A DNA stretch of 64,000 nucleotides from Onychomys torridus (taxonomy: Eukaryota; Chordata; Mammalia; Rodentia; Cricetidae): assembly GCF_903995425.1 (NCBI RefSeq), contig NC_050451.1, positions 16,911,429 to 16,975,428 on the forward strand, written 5' to 3'. The position numbers and the translations under genes were made by a program. This document shows positions 22,698-35,650 of the stretch, one piece after another; the first letter of the stretch is position 1, and each line of letters opens with the position of its first letter. Below the pieces are notes generated by a model, which had not been told where the DNA came from, did no database searches, and saw nothing but the letters and a program-made list of their open reading frames with translations.

Positions 22698-23090
22698 ATA
22701 ATGGTTTAAATGTCAATTTTTCAAAATTGAGACTTACCCAGGAAAAAAGCCTGAATGACCAACTGTCCAAATCAGGCTGGTCTGTGGTGCATCTATGAGA
22801 AGCTGTTTTGAAGGTTGATTGACCCAACCTACTGTGAACAGCACCATTCCCTAGGCTAGGCCTTGAAATGTATAAGAATGAAGAAAGATTCCTGAGGAAG
22901 CAATCAGGTGGCATGGGTGAATTCTTTCTCTGATCATGATTGTGGAGATGACACCTTAATCCCCTGCCTCAGTGACTTTCCTGCAATGACAGGCTACAAT
23001 CTAAAACTGTACATCAAATACACCGTTTCATCCCTAGTTGCTTTGGGCCATGGCGTTCATCACAGCAACAACAGTAAAACAAGAACAGCT
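22698..23090 (+). mobile_element. ERVL-MaLR LTR, MT type
   Basis: AGGCTGGTCTGTGG, TTGATTGACCCAACCTACTG, GCACCATTCCCTAGGC, GATCATGATTGTGGAGATGAC and CATGGCGTTCATCACAGCAAC occur in MT order. It lacks the usual AATAAA. The small plus frame 22908-23093 is inside it. Confidence 0.62.
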
Positions 23091-25385
23091 TAATAAGTGA
23101 TACTGACTTTAAAATGGGAGCCAAGTAGGACTTCAAAGTCTGTGGGTTGAAGTAAAGTTAATAAAGTGCAACTTCAATGAACCAAGGAGACAGCAAATAA
23201 AGGAGAGTTTTTCCAGACATAGCAGATTTAAAAAAGAAGGAAGAAAAGCTCTTCAAGAGCTGTTCTTTGCAGTTGGCAGGGCCACTACAGCATCTTGTGG
23301 ATGTTGTAATGTAAAATAAAAATGCTATATAATGCAGATGGGATGTTTCTATTTCTCATGACCATACTCATCAATTTATTGTGCTGCATCATCGAATGAT
23401 AAAATGTGGTTCAGATTGGTCCACTCTGGCAGAAATAGAAGGGACTCTGGAAACAAAAACAGCTCAGGCTCTCAGGCAGCTGGTACTTGAACTTGGGATC
23501 CCACTCTCTCCTCCTCTTCACTGCCCTTGCTATGGGCACCAGTCTGTATCCTGTTCTTAACCACTCAAGGCTTGCTGCATCTTCTGACCTTTGAACTGGC
23601 TTCTTACTCCCACCTCAAATATCCACAAGGTTTCCTTCTTTGTCCCCTGGAATCTGAGTTTCAAACCTTGCTGAAACTTACTCTGATCACTTGATAACAG
23701 ACATCCCCAGGCCTTCATTCTTATTCTTCTTCTTAAACTTTAATGCTCTTAGTTGTTGCCACCCTCAAATCCTCTGTCTTTGGTCCCTTCCAAGAAGGAA
23801 GTCCCTGAGAAGGGATTTCTGTTGTTGCTGTGTCTACAGTACCTAAAACAATTCCTGAGTGCCATTAGCCATTAACTAAATAAGGAGATGGATGGAAGCA
23901 CATGAGACACTCAATGCGTGTTTACTTCCTGCTGCTGTTGTCCCTTTGTTCTGTTTTCTGGCTAACTGGGTTATGAAGGCATTGCTGTAATCTGATGGAT
24001 GTTTACTGGGGACTGTCCCAATACACAGCAAGCTAAGAAATGATGACGAAGGTGAATAGTGGAGTCTGTAATCCCAGGAACCATGCAACATGGTGCCGAG
24101 TTTACTTTGGATCACTGAGCCAGGGAGCATCAGAAACTGTCTTCAGCTGCATCTTGTGGTCATGTAAGCATGACTGAAGGGAATGAAAATTTCCAGACTT
24201 AAGATTCAAAGACTTTGTTAATTCAGGCATCAGAGTGAGACAGGATCTTGTCAGGTTCCTGGAAACACATTATTCTTCAGATGCCTGGACAAAAATATAG
24301 AAATATTTCCTTCCAGTCAAATGGTTTTGCTGTCACTTGTATTGACATGTGCCTCTCAGCAGCACAGCTCTGAGAGGGTTGGCCCTGGAAACATAATACA
24401 GTGCATAAGTAGAAAACATTCCTGACCGCTGAAAAAAAGGTAGAACTCATCTTCATACACTCAGTTTTTATTCCACATTATTGAAGCAAAGATCACTGTG
24501 GTCAGTTAGACCCACTGGCATCCAAATCAACAGGCATGCCCTCCCATAGTAACAATGCCTCAACTCCTCCCCATAAAAGCAGAGGAGAATACTAGCATTG
24601 TTTCCTATCAAAGACACAGGGTACCAGAGTTCTACTTACATAGTGACCACATTTTAAGTCTCTCCAAACCCCGTCTCTTGAAAAGATTAAAACAGGATTT
24701 TCCAGTGAGTTTCTGTTATTGATTTTCCTCCTCAAAGCTTAATAAGAAAAAGAAATGATTATTTGTCTGATTAAAAGATGTTACCATCTCAAATCAAATT
24801 TCTAATGAAATAGTGTTACAGTCAAGCAGATGCCTTATAATATTGAGATAATACAAGAAAATGGACTTCAAGGTTGCCAGTGGGTAACGATATTGATAAT
24901 CATAGGCAAGTACACTGTCTCCATGGAAATTGATCTAGTACCAACATCTTCATTTAACTAGAAAGGTCTAATTGAAAAATTTTATTTATTAAAGAGACAA
25001 TAGAAATAAAATTGTGTAAGTATTGTCACTTGACTTCAGCAGCTACGGCACTTTGCCTTAGGACAGGAGCGCCTCGTGAACACAGAAAGCGCAGCCTAGG
25101 AAGCACGGCACAAGGAGTTTTTCAGTAGTCAAAGTCTGGCAAATACAGTGCATCATTAGAAAATGGGTCTGGCTTCTATAAAAACAAACATACATGCAAT
25201 GCAGAAGTAGACACAGTTTATCAAGTCCATATAATTCAAGCAGGATTTTTCAAATCCCTTCACAAAATGTTTACAAGAAAAACTGCCATATAACTTGTTG
25301 GCAAAAATGTCAAGTTTCTGTTGTAGGAAAGGTATGTAAAAGTTAGACAGATAGATTAACATCCTTCCTCTGACATTTTACCAGT
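23091..25385. other. Unassigned sequence
   Basis: About 2.3 kb with no recognised repeat, exon or CpG island. Confidence 0.4.
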
Positions 25386-25800
25386 GTCTTAGTCCTGTTC
25401 TATTGCTGTGAAGAGATACATTGACCAAAGCAGTTCTTGTAAAAAGAAAGCATTTAATTTAGGGCTGGCTTAGTGTCAGAGGTTTAGTCCACTATCATCA
25501 TGGCAAGGAGCATGGAAGTAATCATGGCAGGCATGGTGCTGAAGTAGTTGATAGCTACATCCTGATCCACAGGCAAAGAAACAGTGATAGTAAAGGAGAG
25601 ACAGAGAGACAGAGAGAGACAGAGAGACAGAGAGACTGGGCCTAGCATGTGCTTCTGAAACCTCAAAGCCCTCCCCCAGTGACACACTTCTTCCAACAAG
25701 GCCACACCTCCTAATCCTTTCAAATATTGCCTCTCCCTGATGTCTAAGTATTCAAATCTGTGAGTCTAGGGGGTCATTCTTATTCAATATTCAAATACAA
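25386..25800 (-). mobile_element. ERVL-MaLR-like LTR with internal GACA-type repeat
   Basis: Antisense: TGTCTTAGTCCTGTTCTATTGC, AGAGATACATTGACCAAAGC, GGTTTAGTCCACTATCATC, CAGTGACACACTTCTTCCAAC, AAGGCCACACCTCCTAATCC. The GAGACAGA tract at 25597-25640 explains the Ser/Leu-rich minus frames. Confidence 0.62.
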
Positions 25801-26689
25801 GCAATATTTGGCCTGCCAATTAAGTAAGTTTCCCAGCAGTAATTTGGGAATGATTGGAGTTTTCCTCAGTTACTTAAGAGGAAGATAAAAATAATGTAAA
25901 TCAACTTGTGCAAACTAAATGGAAGTTATTGTTCATATTCTGAAAGGGAAGCATGTGGCGTGTTATAAATACTCTGACAGCCTGGGAGAAAAGAAGAGCA
26001 CACACCTGACAAACTATTGCATTTTTGTGATGTTATGTCTGATCTTTCCTCTCTCTCTCTGCCGTCAGTCCTTCGGAGTCCACTGTCTCCTCTGATCATG
26101 AGACTGTCTCCTCATTGCCACCTACTGAATTCCCATATATCAAATTAGTTCATTTCCAGAACAGCCTACCTAGCAATACATTGCCTTGATACTATAGTTT
26201 CTTTGTCAAAGGTTCATAGTAATTCCCAAATTATATACTAAATGAGACTAAAACTTCTGAATGTTACATCTCTGTAACTTCATACTGATCACTCTTTCTC
26301 ACTGTTCTCCCCAGTGGATCCACACATGCCTTCTACTCCAGGTGATCTAATATACTGGAGCTCCAACCATCCTGGGTGGAGAGAGTTTAAAAAATATGAA
26401 GCAGGAATGCAACAACTGGGGTAAGTTATTCTGGGACCCATGTTAAAGGGGGAGAGATCTGCATTTGGCAGCTCCTTTCAGTTCACTTCCCCTCCACTGT
26501 GCCCTAGAATCTAATTCATTTTTCTTTAAGGTCTGTATTCCTTCTAGCCACAGGAAACTGTGTAGTACCCCATAGAGATCTGGGAAAGTCTGCGGACTAT
26601 GCTGCTAGGGTGTTTAGTAAATGTCTATGGTGCTGTTGGAAACAGAAAGGACACAGATCAAGTGAGGCCTCTGACACACAATGAAAAGA
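25801..26689. other. Unassigned sequence
   Basis: Nothing recognised. Confidence 0.4.
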
Positions 26690-27145
26690 GCAACGTGTTC
26701 TTGTTTCATTTCTGTTACTGTGATCAAATGTCCTGATAACAAGCAATTTATGGGAGAACGGAGTTTGATTCAGCTTACAATTCCAAGTTACAATCCATCA
26801 TGGTGAAGTCAAGGCAAGACTTTCCAACTGCTATTCATACCAAATCCACAGTAAAGAGCAGGGAGGAATGAACACACACATGCTCTCTTGCTATCTTGTG
26901 CTCAACTCACTTTCTCTGCTCTTCTGCCTTCTTCTGTTCTTCTGCTCTGTCTTGGCCCCTCTGCCTAGGGAATGGCACCACTCACAGAGGGCTAGGTCTT
27001 CCTAACCTAATTAATTTAATTAAGATAATCTTCCATGGGCATGCCCACAAGCCAACCCAACACAGATAATCCCTCAGTTAGACTACTTTTGGCAGGTGAC
27101 TCTAGGGCATATCAAGCTGACAAGTAAAACTAACCATCACAAAAT
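26690..27145 (-). mobile_element. ERVL-MaLR LTR, MT type
   Basis: Antisense MT: TTTCTGTTACTGTGATCAAATG, GGGAGAACGGAGTTTGATTCAGC, GGGAATGGCACCACTCACAG, TTAATTTAATTAAGATAATC, TCAAGCTGACAAGTAAAACTAACC. Confidence 0.62.
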
Positions 27146-28943
27146 TCAGTCTAGGTAGAAGAATAGACAATTCCCACAGAAAGGTTTTATACATCAGAAA
27201 ATGTGAACTCATACCGGGGGTGTTCAAGTTATGAATGAGAAGTAAGGGGACAAATTTGCAGATCGTAGCTTAAATGACAACAGCAGACTTCTGCCTCCTG
27301 TGTCTTATGGTGCAGCTTTTCATTATTCTTGTAATGAAATGCACTTTGTTACCTAACTGTTGCATGGAATCCATTGTGAAGAAAACCAGACACTTGTTCT
27401 TCAGAACTTTAGATGATGCATTAGACTTAAGTCTCAAAACTCAAACTGTGACTAATCTGCCTTATATCATATGTGTTCTCTGGGAAACCAGAAAAAAGTT
27501 CCAGCTGCTGAGGGCTGAATACTCTGCTAATGACACTCACTCTGAGCCTTCTAGCCTTTACATGCTTATCCTGTCTTACCTTCTGCCTATAGTCCGTCCT
27601 GTTGAAACCCACCCAGGCCTCCTTGGCTCAACAGAGTTATGTGGCCTTCTTGACACTGCCCTTCATCCTCTATTTTTTCTCCAGGCAGAACATGACCCCC
27701 TCCAAACCCATAGATTGTAACACAGAGTCACAGGTATTTGTTCTCATGTTACAGACTCTCCTATGCTGGAAAAAATAAAGCAGGAGTGTGTTGGGCTTTG
27801 TTTCATTTTCATAATGTTATTATTTGTCTAGAGCTCCATGTACAAGGCCTTTCAGGGAGAAAGCACTCAGCAAACATTGGCTCCAAAACTGCATGGAGCA
27901 CAATGTGTATCAGCTTCCCACATCCCTTCTCAGAATCACGACTGATAACGCTAATGGCCCTGAAGAGTAAAAGGCGGCACATGAGTTAACTGAGGAAATA
28001 GATAAATAAAAAGACAGTATTTCTAGGCACAGAAAGCACACAACACAGCAAGACGGAAAAGTCAATGTCAGCATGGTGTGGTGGGAAGCAAACACATAGC
28101 ACACCTAGAGTGCAGCAATACTCGGTAGAGAGCCAGGCCAACCTGGGAGAGGTGGGGACTCCTCCTGGAAACACTGCAGCTATGATCCATGTGGTGTCCC
28201 TTTCCCAAAGCAGGAAGTCACTTGCAAATACACCCATTCCAGGCAGGGATGCTGCATTCTTGCTTCTCTTTATTCTCTTCCAAACACAAAAGCACTGGTG
28301 ATAGTTCCAAGCCTCTAGTCAAAACCTGGCCTGTTCTGCAGAGTAGTTGGACTACCCCTGGTTCCATCATAGGCTTCACACTGCCCTGCCCTGATATGCA
28401 AAGAGCCTTCCCCTTCTGAATATTCCTGTCAGTTGTCTAGAACCTGGAACACAAACCCACGGAAAAGAGAGGTTGAGCCCATCCACTCCATGGGCCCGCT
28501 GGTTACACTGCTTCCTGTGTTTCTTCCAGCCTTAACTTTTGCCTTCACTCCTTTGCTGGCTGTTACACCTATATGCACATCCCTCTGAAGCATCTTTTTA
28601 TACAATAATACTTGGAAGTAATCATGTCCAGAAATCCATTTGTCAGTACTCAGTGTGCAGAGCCTGAGATGATCCCAAATTGTTGTAAGAACTGGTACAA
28701 TAAGCCAGGGTCCTGGGAGGCTGACATATTGAGAACTGCTGTTAGCAAAAGGCTATGGGAACAGGTGACAACTAGTGTTCAAAAGGTCAGCCTATCAAAA
28801 CCAAGGGTTCTGGTAGAGGATTAAGCCATCACACAGGGTGTGTTGGAGTTATTGCCTTTTGAATGAATTGGCTACTTCTTGTTGTAAACTTCTTGTGCAA
28901 TAACAATTATGATATTTCCCAGTTATCATGCTTCTTCATGTAA

Positions 28944-28945
<2 letters not shown>
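27146..28945. other. Unassigned sequence with a 148-codon orphan frame
   Basis: No repeat recognised. The plus frame at 27274-27720 is the longest frame outside identified repeats, but it has no domain, no start context and no splice evidence. Confidence 0.35.

Positions 28946-28985
<40 letters not shown>
28946..28985. repeat. (AT)n microsatellite
   Basis: About 37 bp of AT repeats. Confidence 0.95.
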
Positions 28986-28986
<1 letters not shown>

Positions 28987-31900
28987 TCATGATTATATCT
29001 CAATCTTATGAGCACATATATCTGTGGGTGGTCAGGAAGATAACTTTTCATTTAGCAGTATAATTTTGACATATAGAAAGTATTATAGGATGTGCTTCAT
29101 AGCCAGACCCACTGTCCCACAAGACTGTAGACACTTAAAACCTGCTTTGTTCCTTTTGCTCAGACTAACACAGAAAAGAACAATTTCTCCTCAGTCTAAC
29201 ACAAACTGCACACATTTAGCTCATTCTTACTTCAGAGCAAGTTCAAACCAGACTAAAGACCTTTGTAAATAGATCGTAAGTTTAAAACTCGCAGGTGTCT
29301 ACCAAGGTTATTAACACAAAATACCCTAAGAAAAGCTTGCCAATTCTTTGCTTTCCAAGTCTGCTGATAAAAAGCTATCTCAGGGTTTGTGGTACTGGGC
29401 ACTGTGCCCCCTCCCTCTTGTCCTGAGACCTTAGAACCTTGCATTACAATGGTAAAGGCTCTGCTCCTTATCATCTGTTCTAGGAAAGTGCTATGACCTT
29501 GAGGGTTTTGAAACTTTTCTCAGAATTGAAAAGAGGCCCCTGTTAGAAATGTAAAGATAGTCAGGCAATGAAAGAGCTAAGAAAGAGAGCTGAAAAGCAG
29601 CTGCAGATGTAGAGAAGCAGTAGATGAAAGAGAGAACAGCAGAGAGGTCAGAAGCTTACTTAGAATGATAAAGAGATGGACTGAAAGAGCACATTTGCGT
29701 AGATTTACTCTTACCCTCAGATGAGTAGAGTTCCTAGCTGGTTGTAGATCATTCCTTGGTCTCTGGGAGAAAGCTTTTGGAGCAGGACCCAAAAAGCCTT
29801 CATTACTGATACCCATGGATATCACTGGAATTCAATCAATGGCTATTTCTCTGACTGCTTCATCATGTCCACAAAATCTTAAACTCTTGGAGTTTCTCAC
29901 TGCAAGCACAGGCCTTTCAATTCATTGTGCTTTGTATCATTACACTCCATGTCTCAACTCCAATAATGCACACAACACCACCATGGTCTTCATTTTTACA
30001 ATTAGACACATGATTAACTTTCCTATAGTCAAACAGCTGGCTGAACTCAAATCCAAGTTCACTAACAAGAAACAGCTTGATTCTTTACTCTATGTTATAC
30101 TGATATCAAAAGAAAAAATTACAACACACTTAGCTTACCAGTCTAGTTGATTTCTATTTTCAATTCTAGAACCAGGCAACCCCTCAAAATATAAGAAAGA
30201 ATTCCCAGGGTTCAGCAAAGGAATTTGGCTTCAGGAAGGAGATGGGAGAAAGTGGAACTAACAGAAGAACTGAAGTACCAGGTCATCTCAAAGCCACTGA
30301 GCTTAGCAGATTCAACAGAGAGAATCTTCCCATAGCAGGAACAGGCTGCCTGCAACTGCCTGGGTTTTAGGAAAACTGACCTGATCCAAAGTTCAGCTGG
30401 ATTCCCAATCACTTAGCACAAGTAACGCCATTTGGGTTTGGTCTAGTCTGCTGGTGCCTGGTGCAGGCGCTCAGGCTCCACAGCAAACTCTAACCCTCAG
30501 CGTGTTCCACCTGCTCAACAGTTTCTACAACCAAGTATTTTGTTTACTTTGGTGTTTGAAGAAAGGATCGACATGCTAGAAAGACTTCCTCACTGTGTAG
30601 CCTGTAGAAGACACAGAAACTTCTAAACTGCCATCCTAAGCACACTGCGGCCATATTCACCCCTCATCTATCTGCAGTGCAGTGGTTTAAAGGGACATTG
30701 ATTTTACTTCATGTTGTAAATTATTTCACTCAGCAAACTTTAATATGAAAAACTATGTTAAATCACATTTTGTAACTGATTTTCATAAATCTCTCCATTG
30801 ACTCCTTCCTTGAGTTTTAAAACCAGCTTCCTGGACTTTCATTCTAATATCGTTTTAGATTGTGGAAGTCTACTTTCAAAATTACATAGAATTATTTTCT
30901 TAGAAAATTATATAACTTTCTTCCTGGTAAGGCAATTTACTTATACTCAAGGTATAAATGGCCCTTTATACATCTGACTTGCCAGCCGATCTTGCATCAT
31001 TTTAAAAAATCCATTATCTTTTGAAGTGAATAAACTTTGTTTAATAGGCTTAGCATTTTCAAACAATTAATTTTATACCTGGGCATGAGCATCATGCATG
31101 TTTGACAAAATGAACAGATCTCTTTGCTACACAGACTAAGATTTCAAACATATCCTTAGAAACAGTTTTAACAAAATTATTGTTTCCTCAGGATTTAGAT
31201 TATTAAACATTAAATTGATTCAATAATACTTCAATAATCTTTAATAATGCCCCAATCTATTCAATAATTTTAGCCTCATAATTAAAATGTAAAATTATTA
31301 ATGAAATTTATGTAGAACATTTAAGCAGTGGAGACTCTTTAGGTCTCAGACTCCCTACAACATCATTACCTAAAGCTTGGATAAATCATCTTGGGCAAAA
31401 TCATAATTTTTTTCACCCTACCTTTGGGATTCAGCCTCCATACATATCCTGAAGAGGAATATTAAGACTAATTTGTATAATTTCATGTATTTTTCAAGGT
31501 TTAGAGTAGGACTCACTTCCAATCAAATCTCAGAAGTATAGCAAAAGGATTCATATTCTGATCATTCTAGTGGATAAATAAAGTAGATAAATATCTACTT
31601 CAGGACAAATGTGGCTCCTAATTTTTTACTATGTCACTAGAACCAAGTGAAATAAGAGAATAAATATTAACACATGATATCTTTTTCTTCTTTTTCTTTT
31701 GTTTTATTTTTAATTCCTTCTTCTGTGTTGTTAAGATGTTTTCTCTTTATTTTTTTGGTTTTCTTGTACCCAACCTGTTTCAGCAGTGACCTAAGTGCAC
31801 ACTTCTCTTGCTTCTTTATGTATGTAAACATTCTAAGGTGGATAGCTGCAGATAGTGGTCTTCCACAGCAGGGCCCTGCCCAGGCAGCCTTGCCAGTAAG

Positions 31901-32236
31901 ATGGTATACCCACATCCACCTATTCTTTAGTCTGTATGTCTAAAGATTCCTGAATTCAAAAGGTCAAAATGCGAGGCAGAAAGTGAATCATATCAATTGT
32001 CAACTACTTCATATCTTAAACATAATAACCAAAAGATAGCAATTATAAATATTTCAATGGGATGTTTAAAATTTACTGATTACTATTTCCAATTTTCAAT
32101 TTAATAAAATTTAAAGAAATGATTAGAAAGATTAGAAATTGAAATGAAGAGAAAGCTAAGAGTGATTTAATCATCACTAACATCAAACATTGCTCTTAAT
32201 TGCTAGCCAACACAATTAGATAATAAACTGAAAATA
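28986..32236. other. Unassigned sequence
   Basis: Over 3 kb, AT-rich towards 31.0-32.2 kb, with no repeat or exon I can name. Confidence 0.4.
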
Positions 32237-32460
32237 GGGGCTGAGACATGGCTTGGCATTGAAGACCATATTCTGCTTTTCCAGCAGACCAGAGTCTGGT
32301 TCCCAGCACCTATATGTAAGGTGGTTCACATCATCCACAACTGAAACTCCAGAGGGTCCAATAACCCTTCTGACCTCCTCACATGTGTGGTGTTTGCACA
32401 CATACACAGGAACACCCATACACACACACACACACAATTTTTTAAGTAATTTTAAAAAGA
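32237..32460 (+). mobile_element. B2 SINE
   Basis: GGGGCTGAGACATGGCTTGGC, TTTCCAGCAGACCAGAGTCTGG, TTCCCAGCACCTATATG, CTTCTGACCTCCTCACATG, and a (CA)n tail running into A-rich sequence. Confidence 0.82.
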
Positions 32461-32524
32461 AATGGAAAATAAGAGTATAAATGTTGAAATCTCAGAAACA
32501 AATTTCTTTTTTTGTCCATTTCTT

Positions 32525-32541
32525 TTTATTATTACTATTAC

Positions 32542-32582
<41 letters not shown>
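32525..32582. repeat. (ATT)n microsatellite in the L1 tail
   Basis: About 18 ATT-type units grown from the L1 poly(A) end. Confidence 0.95.
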
Positions 32583-32583
<1 letters not shown>

Positions 32584-33222
32584 GTGTTTTAATTTTATAC
32601 ATCAGCCATGGGTTCCCCTGTCCTCCCCTCTCCTGCTTCCACCCTCACCTTCCCCCCAGCCCCTCCCCTCCATTCCCATGTCCTCCAGGACCAAGACACC
32701 CCTGGGGATTCATTTAAACCTGGTGGATTCAGTACAGGCAGGTCCTGTCATCTCCTTCCAGACTGAGCAAAGAAAGTATCCCTGTGTAAGCCCAAGGTTC
32801 CAAACAACCAGCTCATGCACCAAGGACAGGTCCCGATCCCACAGACTGGGTGCCTCCCAAACAGATCAAGCTATTCAATTGTCTCACTTATCCAGAGGGC
32901 CTGATCCAGCTGGGGGCTCCACAGCCGTTGGTTCATAATTCATGTGCTTCCATTAGTTTGGCTATTTGTCCCTGTGCTTTTTGCAATCTTGGATTCAACA
33001 ATTCACGCTCTTGCAGTCCCTCCTCCTTCTCAACAGTTGGACACCTGGAGCTCCACCTGGGGGCTGGCCGAGGATCTCTGCATCCACTTCCATCAATTAT
33101 TGGATGAGAGTTCCAAGACAACTGCTAGGGTGTTTAGTCATCTGATCACCAGACTAGGTCAGATCAGGCCATCCCTCGACCACTGCCAGCAGTCTACAGA
33201 GGATATATCATTGTGGATTTCT

Positions 33223-33605
33223 GGGGACTGCTGTGGATATCGCTCTGTGTAAATAAAATGCTGATTGGCCAGTAGCCAGGCAGGAAGTACAGGCAGGAGA
33301 AGCAGAGAAGAGAATTCTGGGAACAGGAAGGCAGAGGGAGAGACACTGCCAGCCGCCGCCATGACAAGCAACATGTAAAGACACCAGTAAGCCACGAGCC
33401 ATGTGGCAAAGTATAGATTAATAGAAATGGGTTAATTTAAGATAGAAGAAGTAGATAACAAGAAGCCTGCCACGGCCATACAGTTTGTAAGCAATATAAG
33501 TTTCTGTGTGTTTACTTGGTTGAGTCTGAGCATCTATGGGCCTGGCGGGTGACAGAGATTTGTCCTGACTGTGGGCCAGGCAGGAAAACTCCAACTACAG
33601 GGGAC
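33223..33605 (+). mobile_element. Solo LTR, family D, with perfect 6-bp TSD, nested in L1
   Basis: The LTR is 33229-33599 (371 bp), from TGCTGTGGATATCG to CTCCAACTACA. GGGGAC flanks it at 33223-33228 and 33600-33605. AATAAAATGCTGATTGGCC and GCCAGTAGCCAGGCAGG tie it to the elements at 12.1 and 44.6 kb. Confidence 0.93.
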
Positions 33606-33851
33606 CTCTCGAGCACTCTGCCTATTCCTGTTCTCATGTGGTCTTCATTTATCATGGTCTGTTATTCCTCATTCTCTCTTTCTGTTCTTGATCCAGTTGG
33701 GATCTCCTGCTCCCCTAAGCTTTCTTTCCCTCAAATCTTGCCCTTCATTACTCCCACTGTCATCCAGGTTGTTCATGTAGATCTCATCCATTTCTCTGTC
33801 ATTGGGTGATCCCTGGGTCTTTCCTAGGGTCCCGTTCAGAAACAAATTTCT

Positions 33852-34550
33852 AATGACTTACACATGACATAAGAATCTGTCTGAGTAGCTCAATATATTC
33901 TCTTAAAATCATCTAAACACTAAGGTGTCTTGTTAACAAAATTAACATGTAAAATAAATATCATTTACTCACAAATGTTTCCAGAAGTTTTTATATGTAA
34001 TGTGTTTCTGAAAAATACTAGCAAGTCAAACAATTCACAGCATAATGGAAGGGAGACTAAGGACTGGAATGCAAAAAGATGGGCCGCATTAAGTAGAGAA
34101 ATCATTAGGAGAATGGGCAGGAAGGCAATTAAACGCAGGGCTTATGTCACTTTCACACTAAAGCCTGGGAGCTAATCTCTTCCTTTCCCCACAGTAGGAA
34201 CTGGACACTCCTTGCTATTTGACATCTCAAGGTTGAAATCTGTCAGCTCCCTCTGTACATCAGTTCCTCTCATTATTGCATCGTTCTCTCAAGTAAGTTC
34301 TCCATACAGGAATCCAGGAGAGTTTGTTTGATCAAATCTTCACCAAACTTTCACCCAGTACTGCAGCTAATTAAAACAGAGCAGACTAATTGATCTACTG
34401 AGTACGGAGTGGGAAGATAATTAGAAAAATCCCTACGTGTAATTTACCTTATAGATAGAATCTTTAGTGTCATGGCCATAACAGTGCACATGTGTTTTAA
34501 TTGCGTTCCTTTCCTTCACAGTTGTGCATAATTCCACACAGATAGTTAAG
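33852..34550. other. Unassigned sequence, ATTA-rich part at 34300-34550
   Basis: No repeat recognised. The right third has several TAATTA/ATTGATC-type words and a texture that could be conserved non-coding DNA; this is a guess from composition. Confidence 0.3.
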
Positions 34551-34869
34551 ACTTCTTATTGGTGAAATTATTAAGGCCACTCCACGTAATTAAAAGGGAG
34601 GTTTATTTTTTGTGGGGTAACTTACAAATGAAGGGGTAGGTTGCAGGGTCTGGCAAAGGTATGGCACAGTCCGGCGGTGTTCTCTGGAGAACTCTGCTCG
34701 GTCTACCTCCAGCTCCAGCGTCCCGGAACCAAGAGCGCGACCTCCTCTTGATCCTCTCTGTCTTCCGCTCCCTCCTCTGCCCCGCCTTGTGGGCGTGATC
34801 ATTACTGAAGCCTCAATGGGGGTTGGAACTTCCAGGCCAATGCTGGGATGGCTATCCACTACAACTTCT
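34551..34869 (-). mobile_element. Solo LTR, family A, with 6-bp TSD
   Basis: The LTR is 34557-34863 (307 bp), flanked by ACTTCT at 34551-34556 and 34864-34869. It keeps several CpGs (CGGCGGTG, CCCGGAACC, GAGCGCGACC), more than the other three copies, suggesting relative youth. Confidence 0.92.
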
Positions 34870-35309
34870 CTGAGACCATTTTCAGCTGTTACCAAGGCTG
34901 GACACTGCCACTGTCACCTCCATTATAATGAATTTTTTGAGACTTGTGCTTCTTTCTTATCACTGGGTTTGGCATTTTCATTTTTCAGTTCTCCACTCAT
35001 TTTTGCTAAATACAAAAATACAAAAAATATTCAATTATTTCCCCAATACCCAAACTGCCAAATTCAGCCAGTGGTTGTCAAGGAGGCATGCTAGCATTCT
35101 AAAGAGTGTTAGTTGTGAGTTTTCTACCTGAGATGAAAACGCAAAGCTGGCAAATGAAAGGCTGTTTGGAAGAACAGGTATGGATATATGAGCTGTCTGA
35201 CACGTGAACTGAAAAAAAAAAAAGGATCATTACAGGAACAAATAAAATTTGATTTAAAAAATGTTCATAATAACCATTTCATAAGTTAAAAATCTAAGAA
35301 TATGTTTAT
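34870..35309. other. Unassigned sequence
   Basis: Nothing recognised. Confidence 0.4.
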
Positions 35310-35650
35310 TTTAATTTTCTATTTCTATGTAATAAATGACCAAGTAGCTTAGAAAATAATCATCTCTCATGATATCAGATACCATAGAGTTGGAAAAGGT
35401 CTCAGCTGGAATATTTTGACTTGGTTTTGTTAAGACTGTGGTTAGATAGTGGCTGGAGCTAAGACTTTGGGGCACATGAACTACTGAGACTAACATCTTG
35501 TTCTTTTCCTGAAGATAGTCTCAGAGCTTCAACAACTGGCCTCTTTACAGGCTAACTTGTGCTTCCTCACAACATGGCAGGCTCAGGCCATCCATTGGAC
35601 CATTTGCATAGGTAGCTGAAGGCCTTAAGATGAGCACTGCAGCTATAAGA
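35310..35650. mobile_element. Ancient mammalian interspersed repeat, probable
   Basis: TTTCTATTTCTATGTAATAAATGACCAAGTAGC, TCTCAGCTGG, CTCACAACATGGCAGGC and similar blocks follow an old mammal-wide repeat that I cannot name with confidence. Confidence 0.35.

Larger units (their letters stand above)
32492..33851 (-). mobile_element. 5'-truncated L1 3' end with 16-bp TSD, interrupted by a solo LTR
   Basis: TCAGAAACAAATTTCT occurs at 32492-32507 and 33836-33851. Between them lies an antisense L1 3' UTR: a T-rich (ATT)n tail, TACATCAGCCATGGG-like text and CCTGGTGGATTCAGTACAGG. On the minus strand the insert ends in its poly(A), giving the (ATT)n at 32525-32582. The solo LTR at 33229-33599 sits inside and is younger. 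Frames over this region are shadows. Confidence 0.88.

Noticed and set aside
27274..27720. 148-codon plus-strand open frame, longest outside named repeats
   Set aside because: No recognisable domain, composition unlike a typical protein, and no splice or promoter context. One frame of this length is expected by chance in 64 kb.
32462..32938. 158-codon plus frame
   Set aside because: Runs through the (ATT)n tail and antisense L1 3' UTR; no protein meaning.
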